A stretch of 64,000 bases of DNA from contig DATLFG010000074.1 of NCBI GenBank assembly GCA_035524955.1, forward strand, positions 1 to 64,000, read 5' to 3'. Shown here one piece after another: positions 10,344 to 18,697 of the stretch. The notes under the pieces are model-generated. The model was not told the origin of the DNA and did no database searches. It saw nothing but the letters and a program-made list of their open reading frames with translations. The DNA is from CAMLFJ01 sp035524955. GTDB lineage: Bacteria; Methylomirabilota; Methylomirabilia; Rokubacteriales; CSP1-6. Position numbers and translations under genes: made by a program. Position 1 is the first letter of the stretch. Every line of letters begins with the position of its first letter.

Positions 10344-11488
10344 TGCCGCCCCGGCCGTTCCGGATCGCGGTGCCCGAGGCCACGCTCGCCGACCTGCGCG
10401 AGCGTCTGGCCCGCGCCCGCTGGCCCGACCAGGCGCCCGGCGCCGAGTGGGCGTACGGCACCAGCCTCGCCTACGTGAAGGAGCTCACCGCCTACTGGAA
10501 GGACCGCTACGACTGGCGCGCGCACGAGGCGCGGCTCAACGACTTCCGCCAGTTCACCGCGGCCGTCGCGGGCATCGAGCTCCACTTCATCCACGAGGAG
10601 GGCCGCGGGCCGCACCCGCTCCCGCTGCTGCTCTCCCACGGCTGGCCCGGCTCGGTATGGGAGTTCCACAAGATCCTGCCCATGCTCACCGATCCGGCCC
10701 GCTTCGGCGGCGATCCCGCCGACGCGTTCACGGTGATCGCGCCCTCGCTGCCCGGCTACGGCTTCTCGTTCGCGCCCGGCCAGGCACGGTTCGGCATCAC
10801 GGAGATCGCCGACGCCTTCGCCGTCCTCATGACCGACGTGCTCGGCTACCGGCGCTTCGTCGCGCAGGGCGGCGACTGGGGCGGCTTCGTGACTTCCAGA
10901 CTGGCGCTCGCTTATCCGGAGCGGCTCGCCGCCATCCACGTGAACCTGCTGTCGCTCCGCCGCGATATCAAGCCGCCCGCCCAGCCCTCGCCGGAGGAGC
11001 AGCAGTACCTCGACGACCTTGCCCGGTGGCAGCGCGAGGAGACCGGCTACCAGTGGATCCAGGGCACCCGGCCGCAGACCCTCGCCTTCGGCCTCCAGGA
11101 CTCGCCGGTGGGGCTGGCGGCCTGGATCGTGGAGAAGTTCCGGACGTGGAGCGACTGCGGCGGCCAGGTGGAGCGCCGCTTCACCAAGGACGAGCTGCTC
11201 ACCAACGTGATGATCTACTGGGTGACCGGCAGCATCAACGCCTCCTTCTGGCCGTACTACGCGCGCTTCCACGCCCCGTGGCCCATCGCGGACGGCCAGC
11301 GCATCGAGGTCCCGACCGGCTACGCCGCGTTCCCGAAGGAGATCGTGCGGCCCCCCCGCGCCTGGGCCGAGCGCATGTACGACATCCGGCGCTGGACGGT
11401 GATGCCGGCGGGCGGCCACTTCGCGGCGATGGAAGAGCCGGAGGCGCTCGCGACGGAGCTGCGCACCTTCTTCCGGGAGTACCGCTGA
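10343..11488 (+). CDS. Epoxide hydrolase (alpha/beta hydrolase with N-terminal EHN domain)
   Basis: 381 aa. An N-terminal EHN segment (about 1-110, 'FRIAVPEATLADLRERLARARWPD') typical of microsomal-type epoxide hydrolases precedes the alpha/beta core: 'LLSHGWPGSVWEF' (oxyanion hole HGWP), nucleophile Asp178 in 'GGDWGG', and His359 in 'GGHFAAMEEPE'. It hydrolyses an epoxide to a vicinal diol through an alkyl-enzyme ester. Its ATG overlaps the last base of the mutase stop (TGATG), so it is translationally coupled to hcmA. In isobutene oxidation an epoxide hydrolase acts upstream of the same mutase, which fits. Confidence 0.88.
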   Translation: MPPRPFRIAVPEATLADLRERLARARWPDQAPGAEWAYGTSLAYVKELTAYWKDRYDWRAHEARLNDFRQFTAAVAGIELHFIHEEGRGPHPLPLLLSHGWPGSVWEFHKILPMLTDPARFGGDPADAFTVIAPSLPGYGFSFAPGQARFGITEIADAFAVLMTDVLGYRRFVAQGGDWGGFVTSRLALAYPERLAAIHVNLLSLRRDIKPPAQPSPEEQQYLDDLARWQREETGYQWIQGTRPQTLAFGLQDSPVGLAAWIVEKFRTWSDCGGQVERRFTKDELLTNVMIYWVTGSINASFWPYYARFHAPWPIADGQRIEVPTGYAAFPKEIVRPPRAWAERMYDIRRWTVMPAGGHFAAMEEPEALATELRTFFREYR

Positions 11489-12333
11489 CGCGGCCCGGGC
11501 GGCGGGCCGCCGGCTTCGTCCTGGCGGCCCTGCTGACCGCGGCCCTCGCGCTCGCGGTCTGGGCGGTCGGCATCGAGCCCGGGTGGGTGGTGACGCGCGA
11601 GAGCCGCGTGCCGATCGCGCGCTGGCCGGCCGACCTCGGGCCGCTCCGGATCGCCGCCCTCGCGGATCTCCACACCGGGTCTCCCCACATCACGGTGGAC
11701 AAGGTCCGTGAGATCGTAGCCTCCGTGAACGCAGCGCGGCCGGACCTGATCGTGCTCCTCGGCGACTACGTCATCCACGGCGTGGTGGGGGGGCGCCGGG
11801 TGGACATCGAGTCGACCGCGGCCGCCCTCCGCGATCTGCGCGCGCCGCTCGGCGTGTTCGCGGTGCTGGGCAACCACGACTGGTGGTACGACGGCCCCCG
11901 CACGACTCGCGCGCTCGAGGCGGCCGGCATCCGGGTGCTGGAGGACGCGGCGGCGGCGGTGATGGTTCGCGGCCAGCCGCTCTGGATCGCGGGGGTGAGC
12001 GACGCGCGGGTGCGCCCGTCCGACGCCGCCCGCGCGCTCGCCGCCGTGCCCGGGAGCGCACCGGTGATCGTGCTCACCCACAACCCCGATCTCTTCGTCC
12101 GCCTGCCGGAGCGTGTGCTGCTGACCCTCGCCGGCCACACCCACGGCGGCCAGGTGAACCTGCCGCTCCTCGGCCGGCTGATCGTGCCGTCGCGCTTCGG
12201 AGAGCGCTTCGCGATCGGGCACGTGCACGAGGGCGGCCGCGATCTCTTCGTCTCGCCCGGCATCGGCACCAGCATCGTCCCGGTGCGCTTCCGGGTGCCC
12301 CCCGAGATCTCGGTGGTCACGGTGGGCCGGTGA
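11485..12333 (+). CDS. Membrane-anchored metallophosphoesterase (YkoQ/YaeI-like), probable CTG start
   Basis: About 282 aa calcineurin-like phosphoesterase. After one N-terminal membrane segment (about residues 8-27) come all metal-ligand motifs: 'ADLHTG', 'LLGDYV', 'LGNHDWW', 'LTHNPD' and 'AGHTHGGQ'. Such proteins act on lipid-linked or nucleotide phosphates at the membrane; the substrate is unknown. No ATG, GTG or TTG is available that keeps the membrane segment. CTG at 11485 forms a CTGA overlap with the epoxide-hydrolase stop, the same geometry as the GTGA/ATGA junctions elsewhere, so I take it as the start. GTG at 11587 would remove the anchor. Confidence 0.75.
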   Translation: MTRPGRRAAGFVLAALLTAALALAVWAVGIEPGWVVTRESRVPIARWPADLGPLRIAALADLHTGSPHITVDKVREIVASVNAARPDLIVLLGDYVIHGVVGGRRVDIESTAAALRDLRAPLGVFAVLGNHDWWYDGPRTTRALEAAGIRVLEDAAAAVMVRGQPLWIAGVSDARVRPSDAARALAAVPGSAPVIVLTHNPDLFVRLPERVLLTLAGHTHGGQVNLPLLGRLIVPSRFGERFAIGHVHEGGRDLFVSPGIGTSIVPVRFRVPPEISVVTVGR

Positions 12334-14408
12334 GAGCGCTGACCCGCGGGGTGCGCAAGCGCCTCCTGGCGACCGGCGCGCCCGCGCTCGGGGTCGCCCT
12401 CGTGGTGGCCGCGGCCTTCCTGGGCGGGCTCCTCGCCGGGTCGCGCGCACGCGTCGGCGACCTGCTCTTCGCGGTCCGCCCGGCCCAGCCCGCCCGCTCC
12501 ACCGTGATCGTGGGCATCGACCAGAAGAGCTACCAGGCGCTGCTCGCGCGTCACGGTCCGCTCTCCGCCTGGCCGCGCACGCTCTACGCCGACGCGCTGG
12601 ACGCGCTCCGCGCCGCCGGCCCGCGCGTGATCGCGTTCGCGATCTTCTTCGACGCCCAGCGCCCGGAGGACGGCGCCCTCGCCGAGGCGATGCGCCGCGC
12701 CGGCAACGTGGTGGTGCCGGTGGTGGCCCAGGGGCCGAAGGCGTTCGATCCGCGCCCGGGCGTCGCGCAGGAGTTCGAGGCCTTCGTGCGTCCCGCCGCG
12801 CCGGTGCGGGCCGCGGCGGCCGCCGAGGGGCTGGCCAACATCACCACGAGCCGCGACAGCGTGGTGCGGGGCCTGCCGTTGCTGCTGCGGGTCCGCGGCG
12901 AGGAGCTCCCGAGCCTGGCCCTGACCGTGGTGTCGCGCTTCACCCGGCGCCCGGTGGTGCTCGACGCGCGAGCCGAGCCCGGGCTCGTCCACGCGGCGGG
13001 CCGGTCCATCCCGGTGGCCGAGCGCGACACCATGATCATCGACTTCCTCGGCCCGCCGTCGGAGCCCGGGGACGGCGGCCCCTTCCGCATCATCTCGTTC
13101 GTCGACGTGCTCGAGGGTCGATTCGACGCCGCGCTGGTCCGGGACCGGATCGTGCTGCTCGGCCCCACCATCCGCGGCGTGGACGAGCACGCCACCCCGA
13201 CCACCGCCGACAGCCGCATGTGGGGCGTGGAGATCCTCGGCAACGCGGTCGAGACGGTGCTGCACCAGCGCTTCCTCCGCCCGGTCTCGCCGCCGGTCAC
13301 CGTTTTCCTGATCAGCCTGATGGCGCTCCTCGCCGCGCTCGTGGTGGCCGCGTGGCGGCCGCTGCCCGCCGGCCTCGCGGTGGCGGGCGGACTCGGCCTC
13401 TACGGCACCGGAGCGGCCCTCCTCTTCGAGCGCGGGCTGGTGCTCGACCTGATCTTCCCGCCCGTCGCGCTGCTGATCGGCTTTGCGACCGCGCTGGCCT
13501 CGCGCCTCGTGGTCGAACAGGCGGAGCAGCGCATGGTGCGGGAGGCGATGGGCCGCTATCTCTCCCCCGCGGTGAGCCAGTGGGTGCTCGCCGATCCGGC
13601 TCGCCTGCGGCTCGGGGGCGAGACGCGGGAGATGACGGTGCTCTTCAGCGACCTCCGCCAGTTCACCACGCTGGCCCACGCGCTGCCGCCCGCGGCGCTG
13701 GTCGCCCTGCTGAACACCTACCGCGCCGCGATGGCGGACGTGGTCTTCCGCCACGACGGCGTGCTCGCCCAGTACGCGGGCGACGCGATCGAGGCCTTCT
13801 GGAACGCGCCGATGGACCAGGCCGACCACGCACGCCGCGCCTGCCTCACCGGGCTCGACATGGTGGCGGCCCTCGCGACGCTGCGCCCGCACTTCGAGGC
13901 GCTGGGCTGGGCGCAGCTCGACCTGGGGGTGGGGATCAACACCGGGTCGATGGTGGTGGGCAACATGGGCTCGAAGGACCGCCTCATCTACACCGCGGTG
14001 GGCGACCCGGTGAACGTGGCGGCCCGGCTCGAGGGCCTCTCCAAGGAGTACGGCGTCCGCGTCGTGGTGGGCGAGGCCACCGTCGCGGCCGAGCCGCGCG
14101 CCATCGTCTATCGCTTCCTCGACCGGGTCGCGGTCAAGGGCCGCGCGGTGCCGCTCACCTGCTACGAGGCGCTGGCGCGCGCGGGCACCCTCGACCCCGC
14201 GGCGGAGCGTCGCCTCGCGCGCTACCACGAGGCCATCGAGCTCTATCGGACGCGCCGGTGGGACGAGGCGCTCCGGCTCCTCGACGAGCTCGGCGCGGAG
14301 GCGCCCGCCGACGGGCCCGTCGCGCTCTACCGGCGGCGCGCGCGGGCCCTGCTCGCGGATCCGCCGCCCGCCGACTGGGACGGCGTCTTCGTCGCGGAGT
14401 CGAAGTAG
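12330..14408 (+). CDS. CHASE2-domain class III adenylate/guanylate cyclase
   Basis: 692 aa. N-terminal TM (about 10-30), an extracytoplasmic CHASE2 sensor (about 40-310, with 'VIVGIDQKSYQALLARHGPLSAWPR' and 'ERDTMIIDFLG'), three TM helices (about 320-395), then a class III cyclase domain: 'MTVLFSDLRQFTTLAH' (first metal Asp), 'YAGDAIEAFWNAP' (second Asp), 'GVGINTGSMVVGNMGS' and 'YTAVGDPVNVAARLEG'. A short helical tail with TPR-like spacing follows. It should make a cyclic nucleotide on an external cue. GTG overlaps the phosphoesterase stop (GTGA); no cyclic-nucleotide receptor gene is adjacent. Confidence 0.9.
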   Translation: MRALTRGVRKRLLATGAPALGVALVVAAAFLGGLLAGSRARVGDLLFAVRPAQPARSTVIVGIDQKSYQALLARHGPLSAWPRTLYADALDALRAAGPRVIAFAIFFDAQRPEDGALAEAMRRAGNVVVPVVAQGPKAFDPRPGVAQEFEAFVRPAAPVRAAAAAEGLANITTSRDSVVRGLPLLLRVRGEELPSLALTVVSRFTRRPVVLDARAEPGLVHAAGRSIPVAERDTMIIDFLGPPSEPGDGGPFRIISFVDVLEGRFDAALVRDRIVLLGPTIRGVDEHATPTTADSRMWGVEILGNAVETVLHQRFLRPVSPPVTVFLISLMALLAALVVAAWRPLPAGLAVAGGLGLYGTGAALLFERGLVLDLIFPPVALLIGFATALASRLVVEQAEQRMVREAMGRYLSPAVSQWVLADPARLRLGGETREMTVLFSDLRQFTTLAHALPPAALVALLNTYRAAMADVVFRHDGVLAQYAGDAIEAFWNAPMDQADHARRACLTGLDMVAALATLRPHFEALGWAQLDLGVGINTGSMVVGNMGSKDRLIYTAVGDPVNVAARLEGLSKEYGVRVVVGEATVAAEPRAIVYRFLDRVAVKGRAVPLTCYEALARAGTLDPAAERRLARYHEAIELYRTRRWDEALRLLDELGAEAPADGPVALYRRRARALLADPPPADWDGVFVAESK

Positions 14409-14415
14409 CCTCGTG

Positions 14416-14421
14416 TATCAT
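14416..14421 (+). promoter_or_regulatory. -10 box TATCAT for the LLM oxidoreductase
   Basis: TATCAT ends eight bases before the ATG at 14430, and no Shine-Dalgarno lies between, so a leaderless transcript is expected. Confidence 0.5.
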
Positions 14422-14429
14422 GGCGCCCC

Positions 14430-15347
14430 ATGAAGCTCGGCTTCGCGCTCCCCACCGCCGGCGACTGGGCCACTCCCGAGAACCAGATCCGCGTCGCGCG
14501 CCAGGCCGAGGCGCTCGGCTACCACTCGCTCTGGGTCTTCCAGCGCCTGCTCTACGCGCTCGAGCCGAAAAACGAGTACCCGCCGGCGCCGGGCCCGGTG
14601 TGGCCCAAGCCCTTCGAGCGCGTCTTCGATCCGATCGTCACGCTCGCCTACGTGGCCGCGGCCACCCAGCGCATCCGCCTCGGTACCAGCGTGCTGATCA
14701 TGCCGTTCTACCAGCCGGTCGTCCTCGCCAAGCAGCTCGCCACGCTCGACGTGCTCTCGGGCGGCCGCCTCGACGTGGGGCTGGGCCTCGGTTGGTCGCA
14801 GGACGAGTACGAGGCGGTCGGCGTGCCGTTCAAGCACCGGGGCCGGCGCGGCGACGAGTTCCTGCGCTGCCTCGATGCGATCTGGACCCAGGAGGTCACC
14901 GAGTTCCACGGCGAGTTCTACCACGTGCCGCGCTCCCGCGTGGAGCCGAAGCCAGTACAGAAGCCGCGCCCCCCCATCACGATCGGCGGCTACGGTAGGA
15001 CGGTGGTGAAGCGGGCGGTGGAGCTGGGTGACGGCTTCAACGGCGGCAACGTGCCGATGGCGAGCGTGGCACCGCTGGTGGCCGAGGTGAAGGACGCGGC
15101 GGCCGCGCTCGGCAAGGACCCCGCGAAGCTCCACATCGTCTGCCGCGGGACCTATCGCGTCCACGACCGCCCGCAGGGCGGGGACCGCCGCCCACTCTGG
15201 GGCACGCTCGACGAGATCCGCGAGGACATCGGCCGCTACGCGGAGGCCGGCCTCACCGAGCTCTTCCTCGAAGGCAACTTCACCCCCGGCGGCCCCTCGC
15301 TCGAACAGGCGCTCGAGGTGATGGCGCGCCTGGCTCCGGGCCGCTAG
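14430..15347 (+). CDS. Luciferase-like (LLM class) F420-dependent oxidoreductase
   Basis: 305 aa TIM-barrel flavin/F420 oxidoreductase. Family features are 'MKLGFALPTAGDWATPENQIRVARQAEALGY' at the start, 'RIRLGTSVLIMPFYQPVVLAKQLATLDVLSGGRLDVGLGLGWSQDEYEAVGV' and 'PPITIGGYGRTVVKRAVELGDGF'. The 'GRLDVGLGLGW' run is the cofactor-binding part of the LLM fold. Reactions in this family range from hydride transfer to monooxygenation, so the substrate is unknown. It forms a single-gene unit behind its own -10 box. Confidence 0.85.
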   Translation: MKLGFALPTAGDWATPENQIRVARQAEALGYHSLWVFQRLLYALEPKNEYPPAPGPVWPKPFERVFDPIVTLAYVAAATQRIRLGTSVLIMPFYQPVVLAKQLATLDVLSGGRLDVGLGLGWSQDEYEAVGVPFKHRGRRGDEFLRCLDAIWTQEVTEFHGEFYHVPRSRVEPKPVQKPRPPITIGGYGRTVVKRAVELGDGFNGGNVPMASVAPLVAEVKDAAAALGKDPAKLHIVCRGTYRVHDRPQGGDRRPLWGTLDEIREDIGRYAEAGLTELFLEGNFTPGGPSLEQALEVMARLAPGR

Positions 15348-15531
15348 GCCACTTCTCGCCGAGCTACCTGGTGACCCATAGTGTCAGCCTGATGTCAGGA
15401 TGTGTGAACCGGCCGGCGAGTAGCCACGCGTAGTTGCGGACAAAGCGCAGCTATTTCATAGAGTTGCGTTCGGCCAATCGGCGTCGGATACGGCATCGGT
15501 CGCGGCATTCTTCTTGCTCGCCCAGACTGCC
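15348..15531 (+). other. Leader region of the two-receiver regulator
   Basis: This 184-bp gap is less GC-rich than its surroundings. Candidate promoter parts are TTGCGG (15434-15439) with CATAGA after 17 bases, both weak. No clear Shine-Dalgarno precedes ATG 15532. Confidence 0.25.
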
Positions 15532-16344
15532 ATGGACGACAGCCTCCCGAGCATCCTCTGTGTCGATGACGACGTCGACGTCCTCGAGCTGCTCAAGGAG
15601 TACTTCACCGAGCAGGGGTTCGTCGTCCTGACCGCCACGAACGGCGTCGAGGCCTTCCTCCAGGTCAAGCGGTGGCAGCCCAAGGCCGTCATCCTCGACC
15701 TGTTCATGCCGCGCCTGGGCGGGATCGGCGCGCTCGGCCGGATCAAGGCGCTCAACCCCGACGTGGTCGTGATCCTGGTCAGCGGCATGGGCAACGCGCT
15801 CGAGCTGGTCACCGAGGCGGGCCTGAGCGTGGCCGGCGCCTTCACCAAGCCGCTCAACCTGATCGAGCTCTCCGAGACGCTGGCCCGGTCGGGGGTGGTG
15901 GCCCCGGCGGCCCTGGTGGCCGCGGCGGCGGGCGGTACCGCGCAGGCCAAGCGGCCGGTGCGCGCGCGCGTGCTCGTGGTGGACGACGAGCTGGAGTTCC
16001 GCAAGGTACTGGCCGAGTACCTCGAGGACCGCGGCTTCGACGTCATCGAGGCGCAGGACGGCGAGGAGGCCCTCCTCCGCGTGCCGGACTTCCACCCGCA
16101 CATCGTGCTGATGGACGTGATGATGGCCGGCATGGGCGGCGTCGAGGCCCTGAAGCGGATCAAGACCACCGCGCCCGAGACCTGCGTGATCATGGTCACC
16201 GCGGTGGAGGACATCGACTCCGCGCGCGGGGCCCTGGCGCTCGGCGCCTCCGACTACGTGACCAAGCCGTTCAGCTTCCAGTATCTCGACTCGGTGCTCG
16301 AGGTCCACATGCTGATGGACCACATCGACCCGAAGTCCACCTAG
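15532..16344 (+). CDS. Response-regulator-like protein with two receiver domains and no output domain
   Basis: 270 aa from ATG 15532. Receiver 1 covers about 8-125 ('SILCVDDDVDVLELLK', phospho-acceptor Asp56 in 'ILDLFMP', 'FTKPLN' lysine). An Ala/Gly-rich linker follows, then receiver 2 (about 150-265: 'VLVVDDELEFRKVL', Asp195 in 'LMDVMMAGM', 'VTKPFS'). No DNA-binding, GGDEF or other effector follows, so it probably moves phosphate or works by protein contact. A TTG at 15514 would add six residues. Its TAG stop is shared with the convergent hemY stop through a CTAG palindrome at 16341-16344. Confidence 0.85.
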   Translation: MDDSLPSILCVDDDVDVLELLKEYFTEQGFVVLTATNGVEAFLQVKRWQPKAVILDLFMPRLGGIGALGRIKALNPDVVVILVSGMGNALELVTEAGLSVAGAFTKPLNLIELSETLARSGVVAPAALVAAAAGGTAQAKRPVRARVLVVDDELEFRKVLAEYLEDRGFDVIEAQDGEEALLRVPDFHPHIVLMDVMMAGMGGVEALKRIKTTAPETCVIMVTAVEDIDSARGALALGASDYVTKPFSFQYLDSVLEVHMLMDHIDPKST

Positions 16345-17780
16345 CCGAGCTTCCGAGTACCCTCCGTTCGAGCGCCGGCCCCCTCCGATAGCACTCCCTC
16401 CGCCGCGGTCTCGCCCGACCGCACGCAGTCCGCGATCCCGACGCCCCGGTAGGCTCCGCCCGCCAGGCGCAGGCCCGCGTGCCGCGCCACCGCCAGCTCG
16501 ATGGCCTCCGCGCGGACCGCGTGGCCCACGTGATACTGCGGCATCGCGCGCGGGTGGCGGGCGACCCGGATGAACAGCGGCGCCCCCGTCACGCCCAGCA
16601 GCTCGCCGAGCTGCGCGCGCGCGGTCTCCACCAGCGCCGCGTCGTCGGCCTCGAGCGCCGACTCGTTCAGCGCCCCCCCGATGAACACGCGCAGGAGCGC
16701 GCGGCCGTCCGGCGCGCGCCCCGCATACTTCACGCTCGAGAAGGTGGCCGCGATGATGGGCCGCCGCTCCACCTGCGGCACCACGAAGCCGAACCCGTCG
16801 AGAGGGTGGGCGATGTCGGCGCGGCGATAGGCGAGCGTCACGGTGGCGGCGGAGGCGTAGGGAATCCCCTCGAGCAGGTGCGCGAGCCCGGGATCCACGT
16901 AGCGCAGGAGCCGCGCGGCCTGGTGCGCCTCCGGCGACAGGATGAGCGCGTCGCCGGTGAAGACCGCGCCGCCCTCGGTGGTGACACGCCAGCCGGCGCC
17001 GTCCCGCGCGACCGCGGCCGCCCGCTCCTTGAGGCGCACCGCCCCGGGAGGCAGCCGCGTGGCGAGCAGGCGGATCAGCTCCTCCATCCCCTCCGCGAAG
17101 GTCACGAAGAGCGACCAGCGCGCGCCGCTCGTCCCCGCGTGGAGCGCCGGGGCCCGGCGGGCGGCCCGCCGGAGCGCCAGGATGACGCTCCGCTCGCGCC
17201 GCTCCATCTCGAGGAAGCGGGGCATCGTGGCGCCGAGCGAGAGCTCGTCGGGATCGGCGGTGTAGATGCCGGCGACCAGCGGCTGGACGACGCGCTCCAG
17301 GGCCTCGCGGCCGAGCCGGCGCCGCACGAAGGCGCCGAGGCTCTCGTCGGCATGGCCGCCGCGGGGCAGCAACAGGTCGCCGGCCATGCGGAGCTTGCCG
17401 GGCCACGAGAAGAGCGACGAGGCCAGGAACGGCCGGAGCCGGGTGGGCGCGAGGAGCTGGAAGCCGTCCGGCAGCGGGTGGAGCCGGCCGCGAAAGGCCA
17501 CGAAGACGCGCCGGAAGCGGTCGTCGGTCCCGATCAGCCGGCCCTCCGCCCCGAGGCGACGGCAGAGGGCGAGAGCCCACGGCTTCTCGGAGAGGAACGA
17601 GTCGGGCCCGCACTCGACGAGGAAGCCGTCGCGGCGCTCGGTCTGGATGGTGCCGCCCAGGCGGTCCGCCCCTTCGAGCAGGGTCAGCTCGAGCGGCCGG
17701 CCCCGCTCGCGCGCCAGCTCCACCGCCCGGTGGGCGGCCGCGAGCCCGGAGACCCCGCCGCCGACGACGAGCAGCTTCAC
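16341..17780 (-). CDS. hemY: Protoporphyrinogen/coproporphyrinogen oxidase, FAD-dependent
   Basis: 479 aa, normal for HemY-type oxidases, which oxidise the porphyrinogen ring in the last steps of haem synthesis using FAD and oxygen. The N-terminal dinucleotide motif 'LLVVGGGVSGLAAAHRAVEL' and 'LLEGADRLGGTIQTERRDGFLVECGPDSFL' are diagnostic; the C-terminal 'GLRLAGGAYRGVGIADCVRSGETAA' closes the FAD site. GTG 17780 overlaps the hemH stop by four bases (GTGA), and the gene is last in hemE-hemH-hemY. Whether it acts on copro- or protoporphyrinogen cannot be read from sequence; the gene order suits either route. Confidence 0.92.
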   Translation of the reverse strand: MKLLVVGGGVSGLAAAHRAVELARERGRPLELTLLEGADRLGGTIQTERRDGFLVECGPDSFLSEKPWALALCRRLGAEGRLIGTDDRFRRVFVAFRGRLHPLPDGFQLLAPTRLRPFLASSLFSWPGKLRMAGDLLLPRGGHADESLGAFVRRRLGREALERVVQPLVAGIYTADPDELSLGATMPRFLEMERRERSVILALRRAARRAPALHAGTSGARWSLFVTFAEGMEELIRLLATRLPPGAVRLKERAAAVARDGAGWRVTTEGGAVFTGDALILSPEAHQAARLLRYVDPGLAHLLEGIPYASAATVTLAYRRADIAHPLDGFGFVVPQVERRPIIAATFSSVKYAGRAPDGRALLRVFIGGALNESALEADDAALVETARAQLGELLGVTGAPLFIRVARHPRAMPQYHVGHAVRAEAIELAVARHAGLRLAGGAYRGVGIADCVRSGETAAEGVLSEGAGARTEGTRKLG

Positions 17781-18697
17781 CGCGCCGGCCCGCGCCGGAC
17801 CAGATCGGCCAGCATCGCGATGAACGCGGGATGATCGTTGGCGGCGGCGGCGCGATGGAAGCCGATCCCGCAGGACTCCGCCACCGCCTTCGCTTCCACG
17901 TCGAGATCGTAGAGCACCTCGACGTGGTCGCAGACGAAGCCGACCGGGACGACCACCACGTCGCGGGCGGCATCCCGTGCGAGCGCGCGGATCACGTCGC
18001 CGACGTCGGGCTCGAGCCACGGATCGCGCGGAGAGCCGCTCCGGCTCTGGTAGGCCACCGTCCAGCCGGACCGGCCGAGCGCGGAGGCGATGGCGCGTGC
18101 CACCGCGTCGAGCTGGGCCGCGTAGGGGGAGCCCGCGGCCATCGAGAGCGGAACACTGTGGGCGGTGAAGACGAGGCGCGCGGCGGCCCGCCGCGCGGGC
18201 TCGACCCCGGCGAGCGCGGCCCGCGCGCGGTCCGCCATCGCCTCGATGAAGCGCGGATGCTCGCTCCAGGGCGGCGCGTAGACGACTTCGGGCGCGTCCG
18301 GACCGACCTTGTCGCGCGCGGCCGCCACGTCCTCCACGTAGCGCGACCACGAGGCCTCGGTCACGAGCGACGAGAGGATGATGCCGAGCGCCCGGCGGCG
18401 GCCTCGGTCCTTCATCTCGGCCAGGGTCTCGTGCAGGAACGGGTGCCAGCTCCGCATGCCGACCCAGACCGGCCGGGTGTCCCCGCCGGCGGCGAGCGCC
18501 GCGCGCAGACCGTCCGCCTGGCGGCGGGTCAGCTCGTTGAGCGGCGAGCGGCCGCCCATCAGGTCGTAGTGCCGGGCGACCTCCTCGAGGCGCTCGGGCG
18601 GGATACGGCGGCCCGCGGTGATGAGCTGCAGGAACGGGCGCACGTCCTCCGCGCGCTCGGGCCCGCCGAAAGCGATGAGGAGGACGGAATCGATCAT
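17777..18697 (-). CDS. hemH: Ferrochelatase
   Basis: 306 aa. It inserts ferrous iron into the porphyrin. Visible features: 'SVLLIAFGGPERAEDVRPFL' (N-terminal ferrochelatase motif), 'YDLMGGRSPLNELTRRQADGL', 'VWVGMRSWHPFLHETLAEM', the catalytic-His strand 'LVFTAHSVPLSMAAGSPYAAQ' and 'DVVVVPVGFVCDHVEVLYDLD' with the conserved Glu. There are no C-terminal Fe-S cysteines. ATG 18697 overlaps the hemE stop (ATGA). Confidence 0.95.
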   Translation of the reverse strand: MIDSVLLIAFGGPERAEDVRPFLQLITAGRRIPPERLEEVARHYDLMGGRSPLNELTRRQADGLRAALAAGGDTRPVWVGMRSWHPFLHETLAEMKDRGRRRALGIILSSLVTEASWSRYVEDVAAARDKVGPDAPEVVYAPPWSEHPRFIEAMADRARAALAGVEPARRAAARLVFTAHSVPLSMAAGSPYAAQLDAVARAIASALGRSGWTVAYQSRSGSPRDPWLEPDVGDVIRALARDAARDVVVVPVGFVCDHVEVLYDLDVEAKAVAESCGIGFHRAAAANDHPAFIAMLADLVRRGPAR

